Assembly: GCA_018389105.1 (NCBI GenBank)
Contig: JACATO010002139.1
Coordinates: 426,637 to 490,636 of the forward strand
Direction: 5' to 3'
DNA from: Nautilus pompilius
Taxonomy: Eukaryota > Mollusca > Cephalopoda > Nautilida > Nautilidae
DNA: 64,000 nt
Within the stretch, counting starts at the first letter, position 1. The number at the start of each line of letters is the position of its first letter. Made by a program: the position numbers and the translations under genes. The notes below the pieces were generated by a model. It was given only the letters and a program-made list of their open reading frames with translations. It did not search any database and was not told where the DNA came from. This document shows, piece by piece, positions 1-10,999 of the stretch.

Positions 1-353
1 TTTTCTTGTCTGTCAATCTAAAGTTCCAGGCTTCACATGGTGCAGGATGGATGATGTCTCCTAGCGGATACCTACAACACAGACCTTAAGGAAATAATCT
101 TTGTAGACATCAGCGTATGAAGGGGGAAGAAATTCTAATTAGTTTTCAGTTCGGCTTTGTGTTTTTGTTTTCATGAATATCAATAGTTTATCTGTGCATA
201 GCATTTTATCTCTCTCCTAATAGAAATCGATCACAGTGGTCCATGGCTTAAACTTAAAATTTACATAGTTGAATTAGGCTAGAAACTGACGGAGGTATTG
301 GTCTTAAAATTTTACTACTGTTTATCCAGCTGCTGCGCTATTCTAACGATGAA

Positions 354-376
354 AGGGTCCCAATTATTGGGACCCT
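354..376. repeat. Perfect 10-bp inverted repeat with 3-nt loop
   Basis: AGGGTCCCAA and TTGGGACCCT flank the loop TTA, giving a strong potential hairpin in AT-rich sequence. It is not the canonical histone-mRNA stem-loop. It could be a MITE core or an RNA element of a transcript crossing this point; nothing nearby decides. Confidence 0.7.
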
Positions 377-559
377 ATGTAGGGGAATTTGTGCAATTTA
401 AATCTTTTGAAGCAAATGAGGGCAAACTGAATCTTTAACATTGGAATAGTTGACTTTGTGAACTGTACATAAACTGAACTAATAAATGAAGAGTGCTAGT
501 ATTAAGAGAAAAAATTAACCCTCTTTATACCAACGGCAGTTTTCACTTTTGTATTACAA

Positions 560-870
560 GTGTTGACTAAATATGTAACTAGTTCAGCAAGCACTGGTGC
601 TTCTAGGCTAAATTTTCCTGACGTTAAGGTAAACATATTCCATACCCGCTGTATCGCTGGCAGCACTTTCGCTGTCCGCTACTGGCAAATTTTGTTTTTG
701 TTTCGTACCCGTACGATGATTTTGCGTAATGCTCAAGTTTTTGGGGAAATTTCATCACTGATTACGGGTACAGCCATTGCAGTCAAGCATTCTGTAATCC
801 ACTGTATATTGCTGATTGTTGTTGGTGTGTGTACCACACTGACCCGCAGCTAAGTATGGGCTGGACGTGA
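560..870. other. CpG-rich patch with short open frame, unrecognised
   Basis: About a dozen CpG fall within 260 bases (600-870), unlike the surroundings. GTACCCGTA near 707 and TACGGGTAC near 762 form a 9-bp inverted repeat. A 97-codon frame is open on +. The - strand also has protein-like runs interrupted by stops. I recognise no family. It may be a younger insertion of unknown type. Confidence 0.35.
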
Positions 871-3060
871 ATATAAACAAGGAAATTTTGAACAGTTAGG
901 AACTTGTTCCTTTAAGAGGTGAATATTTAGTAGAATTTTCCTTAAACAGCCACACAAATGATATCAAAGTAATGGAAAGTTAACATGTAAAATTTGTTCA
1001 GGTTAATTGTGCACAGACTCAAATTTTGCCCACATTAACATTTTGTACACATGGCAGTCGAACTACAGATGTTGTAATAATGTTCTAACAGTTTGGAGTT
1101 CTACACCTGGGAAACTGGAGGAACCAGTTTTAGATTTTAAATATTCTTTTATGATTCCCACAAAACATTTCTTTTTAAAAACAGATTGCATTTTAGGTAT
1201 GTCCATGCCACATGGTTTTTATACCAGAGAACTATCTGCAGTTAGTTGTTGTCATACACAGTATTTCATCTGTATGTTAGAATGTGAATTTCTTGAAAAT
1301 GTTTCTGGAATTTTCATGAAAGTAGGTATAAGAAAAATGAACTGGTTTTGAAAATTTTTTATTTCACATTTTGGTGTATGTTTAGCATAATCCAAATATA
1401 ATTGATCTCCATAAATAAAACTACATAAGTGAAAATCTGAATCATTCTAAGTAATCTAATCAAATGAAAGTTGATCTGTTAAGTGGCTTTATAACTTGCT
1501 AATGGATTACACAATTGACTATAGATAGTCCATTAAGATATCCAGTTAGTATCTGAGGTCATAAGTTTAAGGTAGTAATTCATTTCCAATTATCTGAACT
1601 ACAGAATCTGGGTTCTGTTATATAAGTCCTCACCTGTATAGCATATTCATCGTGCTGATACTGAACTATACAATATTCACATTTTAGAACGTTATCTAAA
1701 ATGTATCAAGTTTTTGTGCATTTAGAATATGCGGGATTGTAAAGGATAGATTTACTGTCCATTAACTGGCCAGAGATTTGTAGCTTGACAGTAGTTGATA
1801 CTTAAAATTTTTCTTGTTTGAAATGACTGACTGACTAAGCAGGTAAAAAACCTTCCAGGTGGTGCTTTAAATGGCAAGAGCAAAGATCAGTGTGATTTTA
1901 AAACTTAAGAAAAGAAAGTGTCTTCAGGTAGCAACTAAACCATTAATTAAACTGCTGATGCTGGAGAACTCATCTTAATGTCTTAGTGCTGTCTTAAATT
2001 GATAAAAAAGATGATTACTATGGATATTTAAATTGACCCCTGGATACTACTATTGTTACTGTTTTGGATGGGCTTCATTTGAATTTCCTTTTTATGTATG
2101 CTCTACAATTTATTTTAAAAAAAACCTTTCATAATGGAGAAAACTGTAAATGAAGACCATTTGTTTTTTTAACTGTTTAAAATAAATGCAGCAACTTGCT
2201 TGCAGTCTTTTCTAGAGAACATGTGCCTGTCATTATTCTACAGCAAGTCTAAGATAGTTTGTGAAACAACCTAAATTTCATAAATTAATCAGTTTTTTTA
2301 TTTACTGCTGTGACTACCTTGGTATAGCACATGAAATTATCTTATTGATAATGACCAAGTAATTAACCAGGTAAATTTTTGTTTGATATTTGAGTAATAA
2401 ATTGTTTTTCTGCAGAAAGTTTGAAGTCTTAATGTATTATTTGGGGGGGGAGACCTATAGTTGTATTGTTCTGTAATATTAGATATTATAAAGCTAAATC
2501 TTGCCTTAATTTGCATTTGGAGCAGTTATGCAGCAGAACACTTAACAGTCCTCCCATCTTCATTTAGGCTGCAGTTTCTTCCATTGCATCTGCCAGAAGT
2601 TTATTTGCCAAGAATTGTACGTTCAATGAAACCTGTCTGGCTGGATTCATTTGAGTACAAATCTAGCATATTTCTCTGTACGAAGCTGCTCAGGTGGTGG
2701 TCAGTGGTTGGCAAGAGATTAATGCTAGCATTTTTGTAGCTGCTCTAGCCATTAAGGATGTAAACATGATGTGCAAGGAGAGTTTGCCAAACTGTTCCCG
2801 GACTGATGCTGGTTAGGATAAACTCGGATTGTAGCCAAATCCCAGTGAAACATTAACTCAGAAAGCAAATAAATCTTATCAGCGGAGCGTTGGTATTATT
2901 TAGATGCTCAAGTCTGAATCTTTGAGATCATTGCAAAGATATTTCAGATTAAATTCTAGTCTAAAACCATGAAGTAGCATTTATCACATGAGAAATCATT
3001 TACCTTAATTTTTTTTTCCCTCTGGCAATGGGTTGCTGTATCATTCAAGAAAATTTTACT
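871..3060. other. Non-coding AT-rich stretch
   Basis: No supported gene. Short open frames (for example 2,461-2,739) show no domain and no consistent coding pattern. The tract has homopolymer runs (G8 near 2,441) and the general look of intron or intergenic DNA. Confidence 0.5.
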
Positions 3061-3140
3061 AGGTGGTTTACTTAGCAAGGCTGAGGGCCAGAGTTCAATT
3101 CTGGGTCAGTTTAGTTTGGCATACCCCATACTCCCTTAAT
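3061..3140 (+). repeat. SINE-like fragment with tRNA B-box
   Basis: GGCCAGAGTTCAATTCTGG (from 3,086) resembles a tRNA TpsiC arm/B box, and GGGTCAGTTTAGTTT follows it. Nearly the same post-B-box sequence, GGGTCAGCTTAGTTT, occurs near 19,755, so the two look like copies of one tRNA-derived SINE family. The A-box side is poorly preserved. Confidence 0.4.
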
Positions 3141-3210
3141 TTATTTTGTGTGGACATTATGCCAACGATAAGAAATAGTAATACATTATTTCAAACAACA
3201 TAAAGCATAT

Positions 3211-3236
3211 CAACACACGGACGCGCGCACGCGCAC
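3211..3236. repeat. CA/CG dinucleotide repeat
   Basis: A short alternating purine-pyrimidine run of CA and CG steps. It is a microsatellite with Z-DNA potential and one of the few CpG clusters in the CpG-poor domain. Confidence 0.7.
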
Positions 3237-3397
3237 ATTCTGAAACAACCATAGAAATGTAGTAAATTAATGACTGAAATTTATTGCAGTGAGTCATAAA
3301 GAATTGAAATCATGCCAGTCACAAATTATAAGCAATTTCCCTCAGATATGCAATGCCCGTCTCTATTGGTTTAGTTGGCAACTAGTGTCTTCAGGTG

Positions 3398-4530
3398 GTT
3401 ATTAATGATGTTGAACCCTTTTGTTTTGTGGCTTTGTGTTCCTGCTTGGTCAAAATTTCATTACTGGCTGGTTTTTTCCTTGGTTTTGTGATGAGCCTAC
3501 AAATTTATGGGTGTGTGATTGCTATTTGTTGGCTGAAAGCTTTGAGTCATTCCTCCAGAAAATTATTGTTTTGGGGGATAGATTCTCTCTCTGTTGATGA
3601 CCTTCCAGATTTCAATCTCAAACGTGGTTTGCCTTAGAATCCCTCAAGTAAGAATACCGAGCCAAGTGCTCTCAAAATAGGCTAAAAAGACTTTCATCTG
3701 TTTCGTTATTGAGAGAGGCCATCAGAGCACATTAAATGTGTCAGTGACTTCATTTGGTAAAACAAATGCAAGTGCCCGTGTACTTCTAATCAGTAGAGCA
3801 TTTTGTTTCCATATATCATGCTTGCTGTCCAAGACTCAATATTGTACCACATTGAGTGAATGGAAAATGCTTTCTGATGCTGTTTACTACTGCTTGTTCA
3901 AAGTCAATTGTAAATGACTCAGGATTCATGCTTCTGTATGTGTCCTCGTTTTTGTCATTCATTACATGGTACTCCAAAGGCAGAGTGTGGGTTTCATCAA
4001 TAATAACATGGACAGTGTATAGTTGGGTTTCTAAAGGTGTGCTTTCGAATGTGCCATTGCATAACCAGTGTGGCTTGGTGGACAAGAGGTCTAGATTTTT
4101 AGATGTTAGTGTGACCACTTGCTCATTTTCGAATGTCAAAAATGCTTCTCTGGTTGTGAGTTTTAAATCTTTGCTTATATTGTCACTATCAGGGATTGTC
4201 CTCTTCGTTCTAATCATTCATGCTAATTTTTCCTTTTTATGCAATGAACCAATTGTTCAGAGGGAAAATTGCTGCACAATTGTATGATGCTACTAGTAGC
4301 TTCCTCAGATTGTCCAGTTGTTGCTTCATTTCGTGTACATATTTTAAAGCATAAATGTTGCGTGTGTTCTGCTGGAGTACCCCAGATGAGTTTTCAGCCT
4401 CCCACTGAAGCCTTTCCATTTTTCACATTTCCAATAAGTTTACCCATCTCTTTCTGTCAATAACACAGGCATAGCCTTCATAGAGAAGCTTCCTGCCACC
4501 TTTTTTGGTCTCAACAAGCTCCATTATTTT
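3398..4530 (-). pseudogene. Degenerate FLYWCH zinc finger plus MULE transposase
   Basis: Read on the - strand from 4,530 down, an N-terminal FLYWCH-like segment (KKGGRKLLYEGY, about 4,510-4,470) leads through at least two frame changes (near 4,420 and 4,230) into a MULE transposase core. The core contains HWLCNGTFESTP (canonical W-x-x-DGTF), then TIDFEQAVVNSIRKHFP with the second catalytic Asp. Farther down comes a C-terminal part with NNFLEEWLKAFSQQ (about 3,580-3,540), matching the usual NNxVEGWH block. The first catalytic Asp is Asn, and several stops and shifts are present, so it is dead. Terminal inverted repeats were not found. FLYWCH-MULE proteins are DNA transposases that sometimes give rise to host genes, but decay argues against domestication here. 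Confidence 0.72.
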
Positions 4531-4639
4531 GTTGTCATGCCAACCCACTTGGAAAGTGAGTGGACTCCAGATGCAGAGGAATTCATCTGAGCCAGCAAGC
4601 AGTGGTTCTATCAATAGTGATAAGATGGACAATGTCATT

Positions 4640-5460
4640 ATTTCATTGGATAGTCTTTGAATGGCTGGTGGCTCAGGACATTGTTATTATTACATCAGCT
4701 TGATTGCATTGTAATGGTGTCACAATACTACTACATCAGGATGTTGACGCACTGTCCCATCAGCTTTATGCTTCAGTGATGAGTTATTATTCTAGTGAGG
4801 TGTGGCTGGGACTTTCTGTATTTAGTCTTTGTTTGTATGAATGAAAGTGAAATGGGAAGTTGAAAATCACAAAATAAAATGATTTTCTGTCCATTTTATG
4901 TTTGTCGGCATAATGTTCAGCTACTGTTTCTTTTTCTCTGCTAGCCAGCCATGTGGGCTTCCTTTGGGCACTTTGGTGTCCTTCTAATGATGAAGTGTTT
5001 TTGTAGGGACTTCCTTGCTGAAGTTGGAAGTACTGGACTTCTCAAGGTGCAGCATAAGGAATGCTTTCTAGCAGATAACTGTGGCATTACCCTGGCTCAT
5101 CAGGGCAGTCACACCTGTAATGATGCTGTGGTCTATTGTTGAGACTGGTGTACCACCAAACAACCATGCATTGTACTATGGATTAGGGAAGATTTTCTTT
5201 TAAATTGCCATTATGTGGTTTTCCTTAAGCAGCCATTTCCATTAAGTCTTTGGTGATCAAAGATTCTCATTTAGTCTGCAGATGGTTTGGCCTTCCATTC
5301 TGCTTTTGCCATAGCTAAGTTGGAGATGCTAGCAAAACAAATACAAATAGATGGTTTTCTTTTCAAACCATGCATTTAGAAACATGGATAGGCATCCCAC
5401 CATTTCTATTAGCATCTTGTTTGGCAGTAAATGGCACTATAGCAGCAGTTCTTTTTTTTT
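4640..5460 (-). other. Possible further mobile-element debris, unclassified
   Basis: This stretch lies directly upstream of the MULE remnant on its strand. It has several stop-interrupted, protein-like runs on the - strand and one 63-codon frame on + (4,951-5,142). No transposase signature could be fixed. It may be the 5' part of the same insertion or older DNA. Confidence 0.25.
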
Positions 5461-8400
5461 TTTCTTTTATTATCTTTTTCAGCTAGATTGCGCAGTTCAG
5501 TGACGGAGTGAAGCAGTTCTCATGCAGCATGTTTTTTAACTACTGCATACACCTTTTGGCTAATTTATGAAAACTTAATCACAACTGAATTTGATCATTT
5601 AATGGTCGGAGAAATGCCATACTTGATGACGACGACGAGACTTTTCAGCGGCAAATGCTGCCATTTTGAAGATGTCTCTCCTCAGCAATGAGATCCTTTC
5701 AACTGATTTTTTTATTACCTGTTTGGTTATGGGTTTATTTACATATCTTGGCAGTTAACTGTGACAGTCAGAAAGTTGAGAAAAACAAGTCTATTTTTTT
5801 TTTAATTTAAATGTTTTTCTTTCAAATAAACTTCACTATTTGATACCAACAGTTGGGCTTCACTATTGTATGGGCTCGCAACAATATACAATTAAAGACA
5901 AACAATTATGAAATGCTTTAGTTAAGAAATTGCATGCACACAAACACTTTTTTGGCTGCTATAGAAACCACTTAAGTTTTGTACTTGGGCTGTTCATATG
6001 AAACCTCGTTGCTGTTAATATTGCTACAGTGGTGTTTCTGTTTCATGTAATTCTCCTAGTAGACTTTTCTTCTTCTGTAAAACTGTCCAAAATGTTCTAT
6101 TTAAAGTTCTAATTTGCACAAAGCAGACCAACACTGAAGTAAATTATCTTCTGTTCTAATCTTTTGTTTGTAGATTAGATTTTTCTCCATGACTGCTCTA
6201 GCTTCGTTTGCTGGCCAGACACGAGGTACGTTGGCTCGCCATCTGGTGCAGCAGCACATGTTGCTCAGCCTGCTAAAACAAAATGGGCACCCCTTGAATT
6301 TGATCTCTTAAATCCAAAAAGAAATTTTTTTTTCTAAAATTTTGGTTTCTGGCTCTCTATACAACTATAAATCAATAAACTCTTTCAACTTACACAGAAC
6401 TCTCTTTAAACCATTTATCAAATGCAGTTTCAATGTAACAATCAATACAACTACAGTGGACAGATTGTTCCATGGGTTCATGGATAGAAACCAACAGATA
6501 AAATGTACTTGTGCATAGCAGCAGTCTCTGAAACTCTTAGAAAATTTTAAATTGTCCTCGTTAGCCCGAGATAAATTGCTTATTAGTTCTGAATCATTTA
6601 AAATTTATGGATCTCTAATATTCAAGACCTAGGAAGTTAAATTTTGTATTAATTGCTCAGAATAAACAGATCCTTTATTCTTCATCTCTCTCATGAGAGA
6701 TTTTTGCATGCCTTCCAGATTCTCAACATCCATATTTTCCCCTAACATACAAAAAAAAAAAAAAATGTCTGGACTGTATACTTAAAATGCAGTCTAAACC
6801 TAATGCCATGTGTCTTATATTTTCAATAAAAGAATTAAGTTTAGCTTTATTTATAGCTTACAAATTCAGTATTTGCATCGCTGATCTGTAGATGAGAATT
6901 TAATTTTAAAAAGCGCAGTTTCACAAAGGTATTTCACACACTTCCTGGGCATTTCTGCTGTAGTGATTGGCCACAAATGGGAATTGACTGAATTATTTCT
7001 TAAAATTAATGGTGACCAAATTTAAACTAAATCTAATTTGACAGATTTTAAAATTTTATTTTTGTAATATTTGTTTGATTATACCCTGTTTAAATGCATT
7101 TTTATACATCATTTTAGATTTATCCTGATACTCCATTTTGACCATAGCAGACGTGGTAAGAGGATTGTGTTGTATGCATGAGATCTACCTTGTAGATAGA
7201 CATTAATTTTACATCAGTCGGATCAACAATGTTTAGAAAAATAATTTAGAGTTCTAAAATTTTTCAGAATGTACAGAAATCTGGAACTGAAATGGTTTTC
7301 TCTTTTTAGGAAACATTGTGGTGAAGAATAACATACCCAAACCTTTTGTGAAACAAATGCCATCTAGTTCGTAGCTACTGTTATAGGAATATTGGTAATG
7401 CTACGAGGTTTAGTTATTTTATGAAACTCTTCATTTGGTTGTTGGTATATCTAGTTTGAATGAGGTCTGATAAAGAATGGTATAGGTAAAACTTGCTGAA
7501 GGAGTAGAGAAGAGTTTGAGTTACACTTAATGAAGGTTCTTACTGATTAAGATGTTTTAGTGAACCAATATATTCTAGAATCTAGAGACTACACACATTA
7601 AGAAAAATGTGCTATTTCAGCCTGGTTTTGTTATGTCTGTGATAAAGCTTTCGGATAGATGTTACCTGAAACCAATTCAGTATAGGGACAAGCATTACTG
7701 AAGTTCTGTAGCTTGGAAGCTTTAAACATGTTTTTTATACACATTTCTACAATGGAGACAAAGTTGACCTCTTTTTGAGTGATTATGTCAGTCCATCACT
7801 GCTGATTATCAAGTTAAACTCAATAAATGTGAGGACAAAAGTGTTTAGAGGAAGTGATTCCATGAAAAAAGGCCACAGTATGATGGAGAGCAACTGGCTT
7901 TAAAACTCAGCTCCTGGATTAAAGTGATTGGGTGTACATAATAACTAGTTGTTTAATGCTACTTCAGTTATGTTTACTGCATCGCAGCATACAAAGCATT
8001 TTTGTTATAAGGCGCTGATGTTTGGCTGCATTTAACTTGATTGATGTCATAGTACTATGTTGTTTGGCATGGCTGCCACTCGAAGGTCATCCTCTGGTAA
8101 TTAGGATCAGTTGTAGTAATGTTTTTGACTCTGGCTTAAATTAATCTGCTTTTGGCTTGAGGCCCTTATATATTGGTTGGGGGGGCACAAACAAGCAAAC
8201 CAGGCTTTCTGGTGCTTAGAAACTGACATGGCCACGGGTTACTACAGCAGGCCTGTGACTAGCATTAGTCTTTAAACATGTTTTTGACATTTATCCAAAT
8301 ATTGAAAACTCATCTGTAAAACCATCTTCCTACTGTTATAGCAGAACACTGGTGTAGTTTCCAGAGTTTGATGCTGATTGATTTTTTTTTTTTTTTTTTT

Positions 8401-10465
8401 TTGGTACAAGTTTTATTTAAGAGATGAAGGGTTAATGTAATAAAGCTGTGTCATTTTATGTATAATAACTTGAATCATAAAGGAAAAAAGAGAAGACATG
8501 ATGGTATCTCCTGGAAATGCCTCTTTTTTTTTTTTAAACCATGTCATTTTCATGAACTCAAATCTTTTTCTTTTATAGATTCCACTCTTGTTTTGATGAA
8601 CCTTGCATTAATAAGATAGGTAAATGCAACACTAAGTGCTTATGGTGGAGGTATTTCAAAAGACAGTAAAGACTGAAATTTCTATAGGAAAATAGCAATT
8701 AGTCTGTTGCCGCTGCCGCCCAGGCAGGGTTGCTTAGTGACACACTCATTTCTTCAGAGATAATGATGGTTGTTGTGGTGAGAAGTTGGCCCTTTTGACT
8801 TGGATAATGAACTGAGTTCATGAAGGCTGCTGTGGATTCCAAGCAGCTTGATATCTGACTTGAGATTCCTCTTTTGTCCCTGAGGATCAGAACACCCAGA
8901 ATCCAACTTTCCTCTATCCTACAAACGTTGCAGGCCACCATCGTTTCAGAGAATCAGCTCTAACAAAAATTGTCTCCCCTGGGTTAGATTGGTCTTACTA
9001 GGTGCCACATCCATGTAGGAGTGGTGGTGTAAAACAAACATGGCCTCTTCTCACTGATTTACATGAATAATCTGGAGTACATTTTTTTGAAAATGAATGT
9101 ACAAATAATATTAACCATTTAATGTTTAATGAATGGTACTGTTGCAGCCTATATGACCCAACCAGTGTGGAGTAGTAGATTTGAAGGATGGGAGTATAGA
9201 GGGTTAACTAAAAATGGTGCAACAAAGTATGAAGAGGAAATTCTTTAAGTGGGTTGCTACTTTTAAATTGGTAAAATTCTATCAAATAATTTTATGCTAA
9301 AAACGTCATGTGAGAAACAGGTATAACTTTGAAAATTAATAAACAGCGCCAGAAACATGATTTCATTCTGTATCATCCAAGCAGATATTTTTTTCCCCGG
9401 GCATTGGCATGTAAAGGTTGTTGGTGGCTAAAATTCTGTTTTCTTTACTGGGAAGCTCGAGGGTCTCACGTCTATTTGAACAGATACAATGGTCTGGGTT
9501 TTCTCAGATTTTACCATTTTATTAAATACCCATTAAGTCAATAATTTTCAATCTAATTTTACAGGTGAATATGTATTGGTTTTCTTAGTCTTTTGTAAAT
9601 CTTCATAGCCTCAGGGATTAATCCCTAATTGTTATTCAAATTATGATAAGGAAGAGAAAGAAAACTGACCTTTAAGTGTGCCTCCCCATTTTTTTTTATT
9701 TTTTTTGTTGAAAAGACTAATTTCTTTTCAAAGATTAGTTCTGTTAATTTAAAAATAGATTAGATGGTATGGGTGGAGTGGTGTTGAATTAGTGTCAAGA
9801 ATTTTATATCATGGTCTTTCTTGGTCACTGAATAACTGTTGACATTTGAGGTTGTACAGTAGCATTCTGCTTGCTAACAAGCCTTACCCATTCCTGTGTT
9901 TTGTTGGATCTGGAATTCTAGTCTCAGCTCCTACAAGAGCTGCCTTGTTCCAGTCTAATGTAAGTTCAATACAAGTAGAAAGTATGCTATGAGAGGTTTG
10001 CAAATATAAGTCAGTCAATGAGCAAACTTGGGGCCCTAGCAGATCAGCTGGCATGCTCTTGGACCCCTGCCATCCATATTTCCCAGTGTGATCTTGATAT
10101 GATTTCATACTGAGGTGTCTGATTAATATTTTAGAGAATATGGTTATACTTATCGTTATTGAAATTTGTAATTTGACAATGGTGCAGTGAGAAACCATTT
10201 TTGTGCCAGGTACTTGGCTTGGGGAAATTTGATATTAGTATGGTCACGATCTATTGTGATTTATAACAGATTGTAATTTGCATCTAGCATTAGTAAACCT
10301 AGGCTAGAACTGAGCATATTATTTTACTGTTCTAAGCTTAACAGTACATAAATACTATTTGTAAAATGGCTGATATTTATGGGTTGGGGACTATTTGGAT
10401 AATACAGTATTTCTAAAAGTAGATGGATTGTTTATATCATAGATACATACTACTACATTTTAAAA
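5461..10465. other. Non-coding AT-rich stretch
   Basis: No gene supported. It holds T-runs (about 8,382-8,402, 21 T), A-runs near 6,752, and isolated open frames of 60-105 codons (8,699-8,941 on -, 9,884-10,198 on -) without recognisable domains. The composition suggests intron or intergenic DNA. Confidence 0.5.
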
Positions 10466-10469
10466 TATA

Positions 10470-10548
10470 CTAAGGATGTTCAAGTGAAACCCAGCCAAAA
10501 ACCATTATGGCGTTGCCATTTCAGCTGTTTCATTTGAACGTTTCTAAT
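10470..10548. mobile_element. Short MITE-like palindrome
   Basis: GTTCAAGTGAAAC (10,478-10,490) and GTTTCATTTGAAC (10,527-10,539) are inverted copies with one mismatch. Outward homology continues imperfectly to TA-rich flanks. The left end, AAGGATGTTCAAGTGAAAC, recurs at 20,657 as AGGGATGTTCAAAAGAAAC. This fits a very short non-autonomous DNA element with Tc1/mariner-like ends. Confidence 0.5.
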
Positions 10549-10999
10549 ATATATAATCATAGACAATAGGTCCACATATCAAGATGTTGATTTTTATTAA
10601 GGGAATTATAGAAACAGGAAGAACACTTGTTTGTCAAAATAAATATACTTATTTCAGTTTTTAAACTCTTGCTAAATGAGTATTTTGGAAGTAGTGCTAT
10701 TTTTTAAATCACAAATCCATATTAAAGTGAACAATACACACAATTTGAATTCTTTTACTTTGACAAGAGTACTGTAGACATGGGGGGCTTTCGCAGCACC
10801 TCTCCATACAACTTCTTAATTACTGAACTGGCATCCACGCCTTTCTCCTATTTTTTGTGGGTGCAGTACCTAATGTTCTGCTTCACACTTGTTGCCCTTT
10901 ATCTTCTGTGATGTTAAAATGACTTCTAGTTTTTAATTTCTATCTGAAAAGTAACATTTTTGAATGAACTGTAACACATCAACACCAGTGTAAGTTATT

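Noticed and set aside
3395..3637. 80-codon + strand frame
   Set aside because: Antisense shadow of the C-terminal part of the MULE transposase on -.
6174..6225. Possible small exon bounded by TTTGTTTGTAG and GAG|GTACGT
   Set aside because: Good splice-site look, but its ATG-initiated frame does not continue in frame into the ASB exon, and no homology is recognised. It could at most be a 5' UTR exon.
7310..7374. Possible terminal exon after TCTTTTTAG, encoding about 20 residues to a stop
   Set aside because: A plausible acceptor and open frame, but far too short, with no partner exons and no recognised protein tail.
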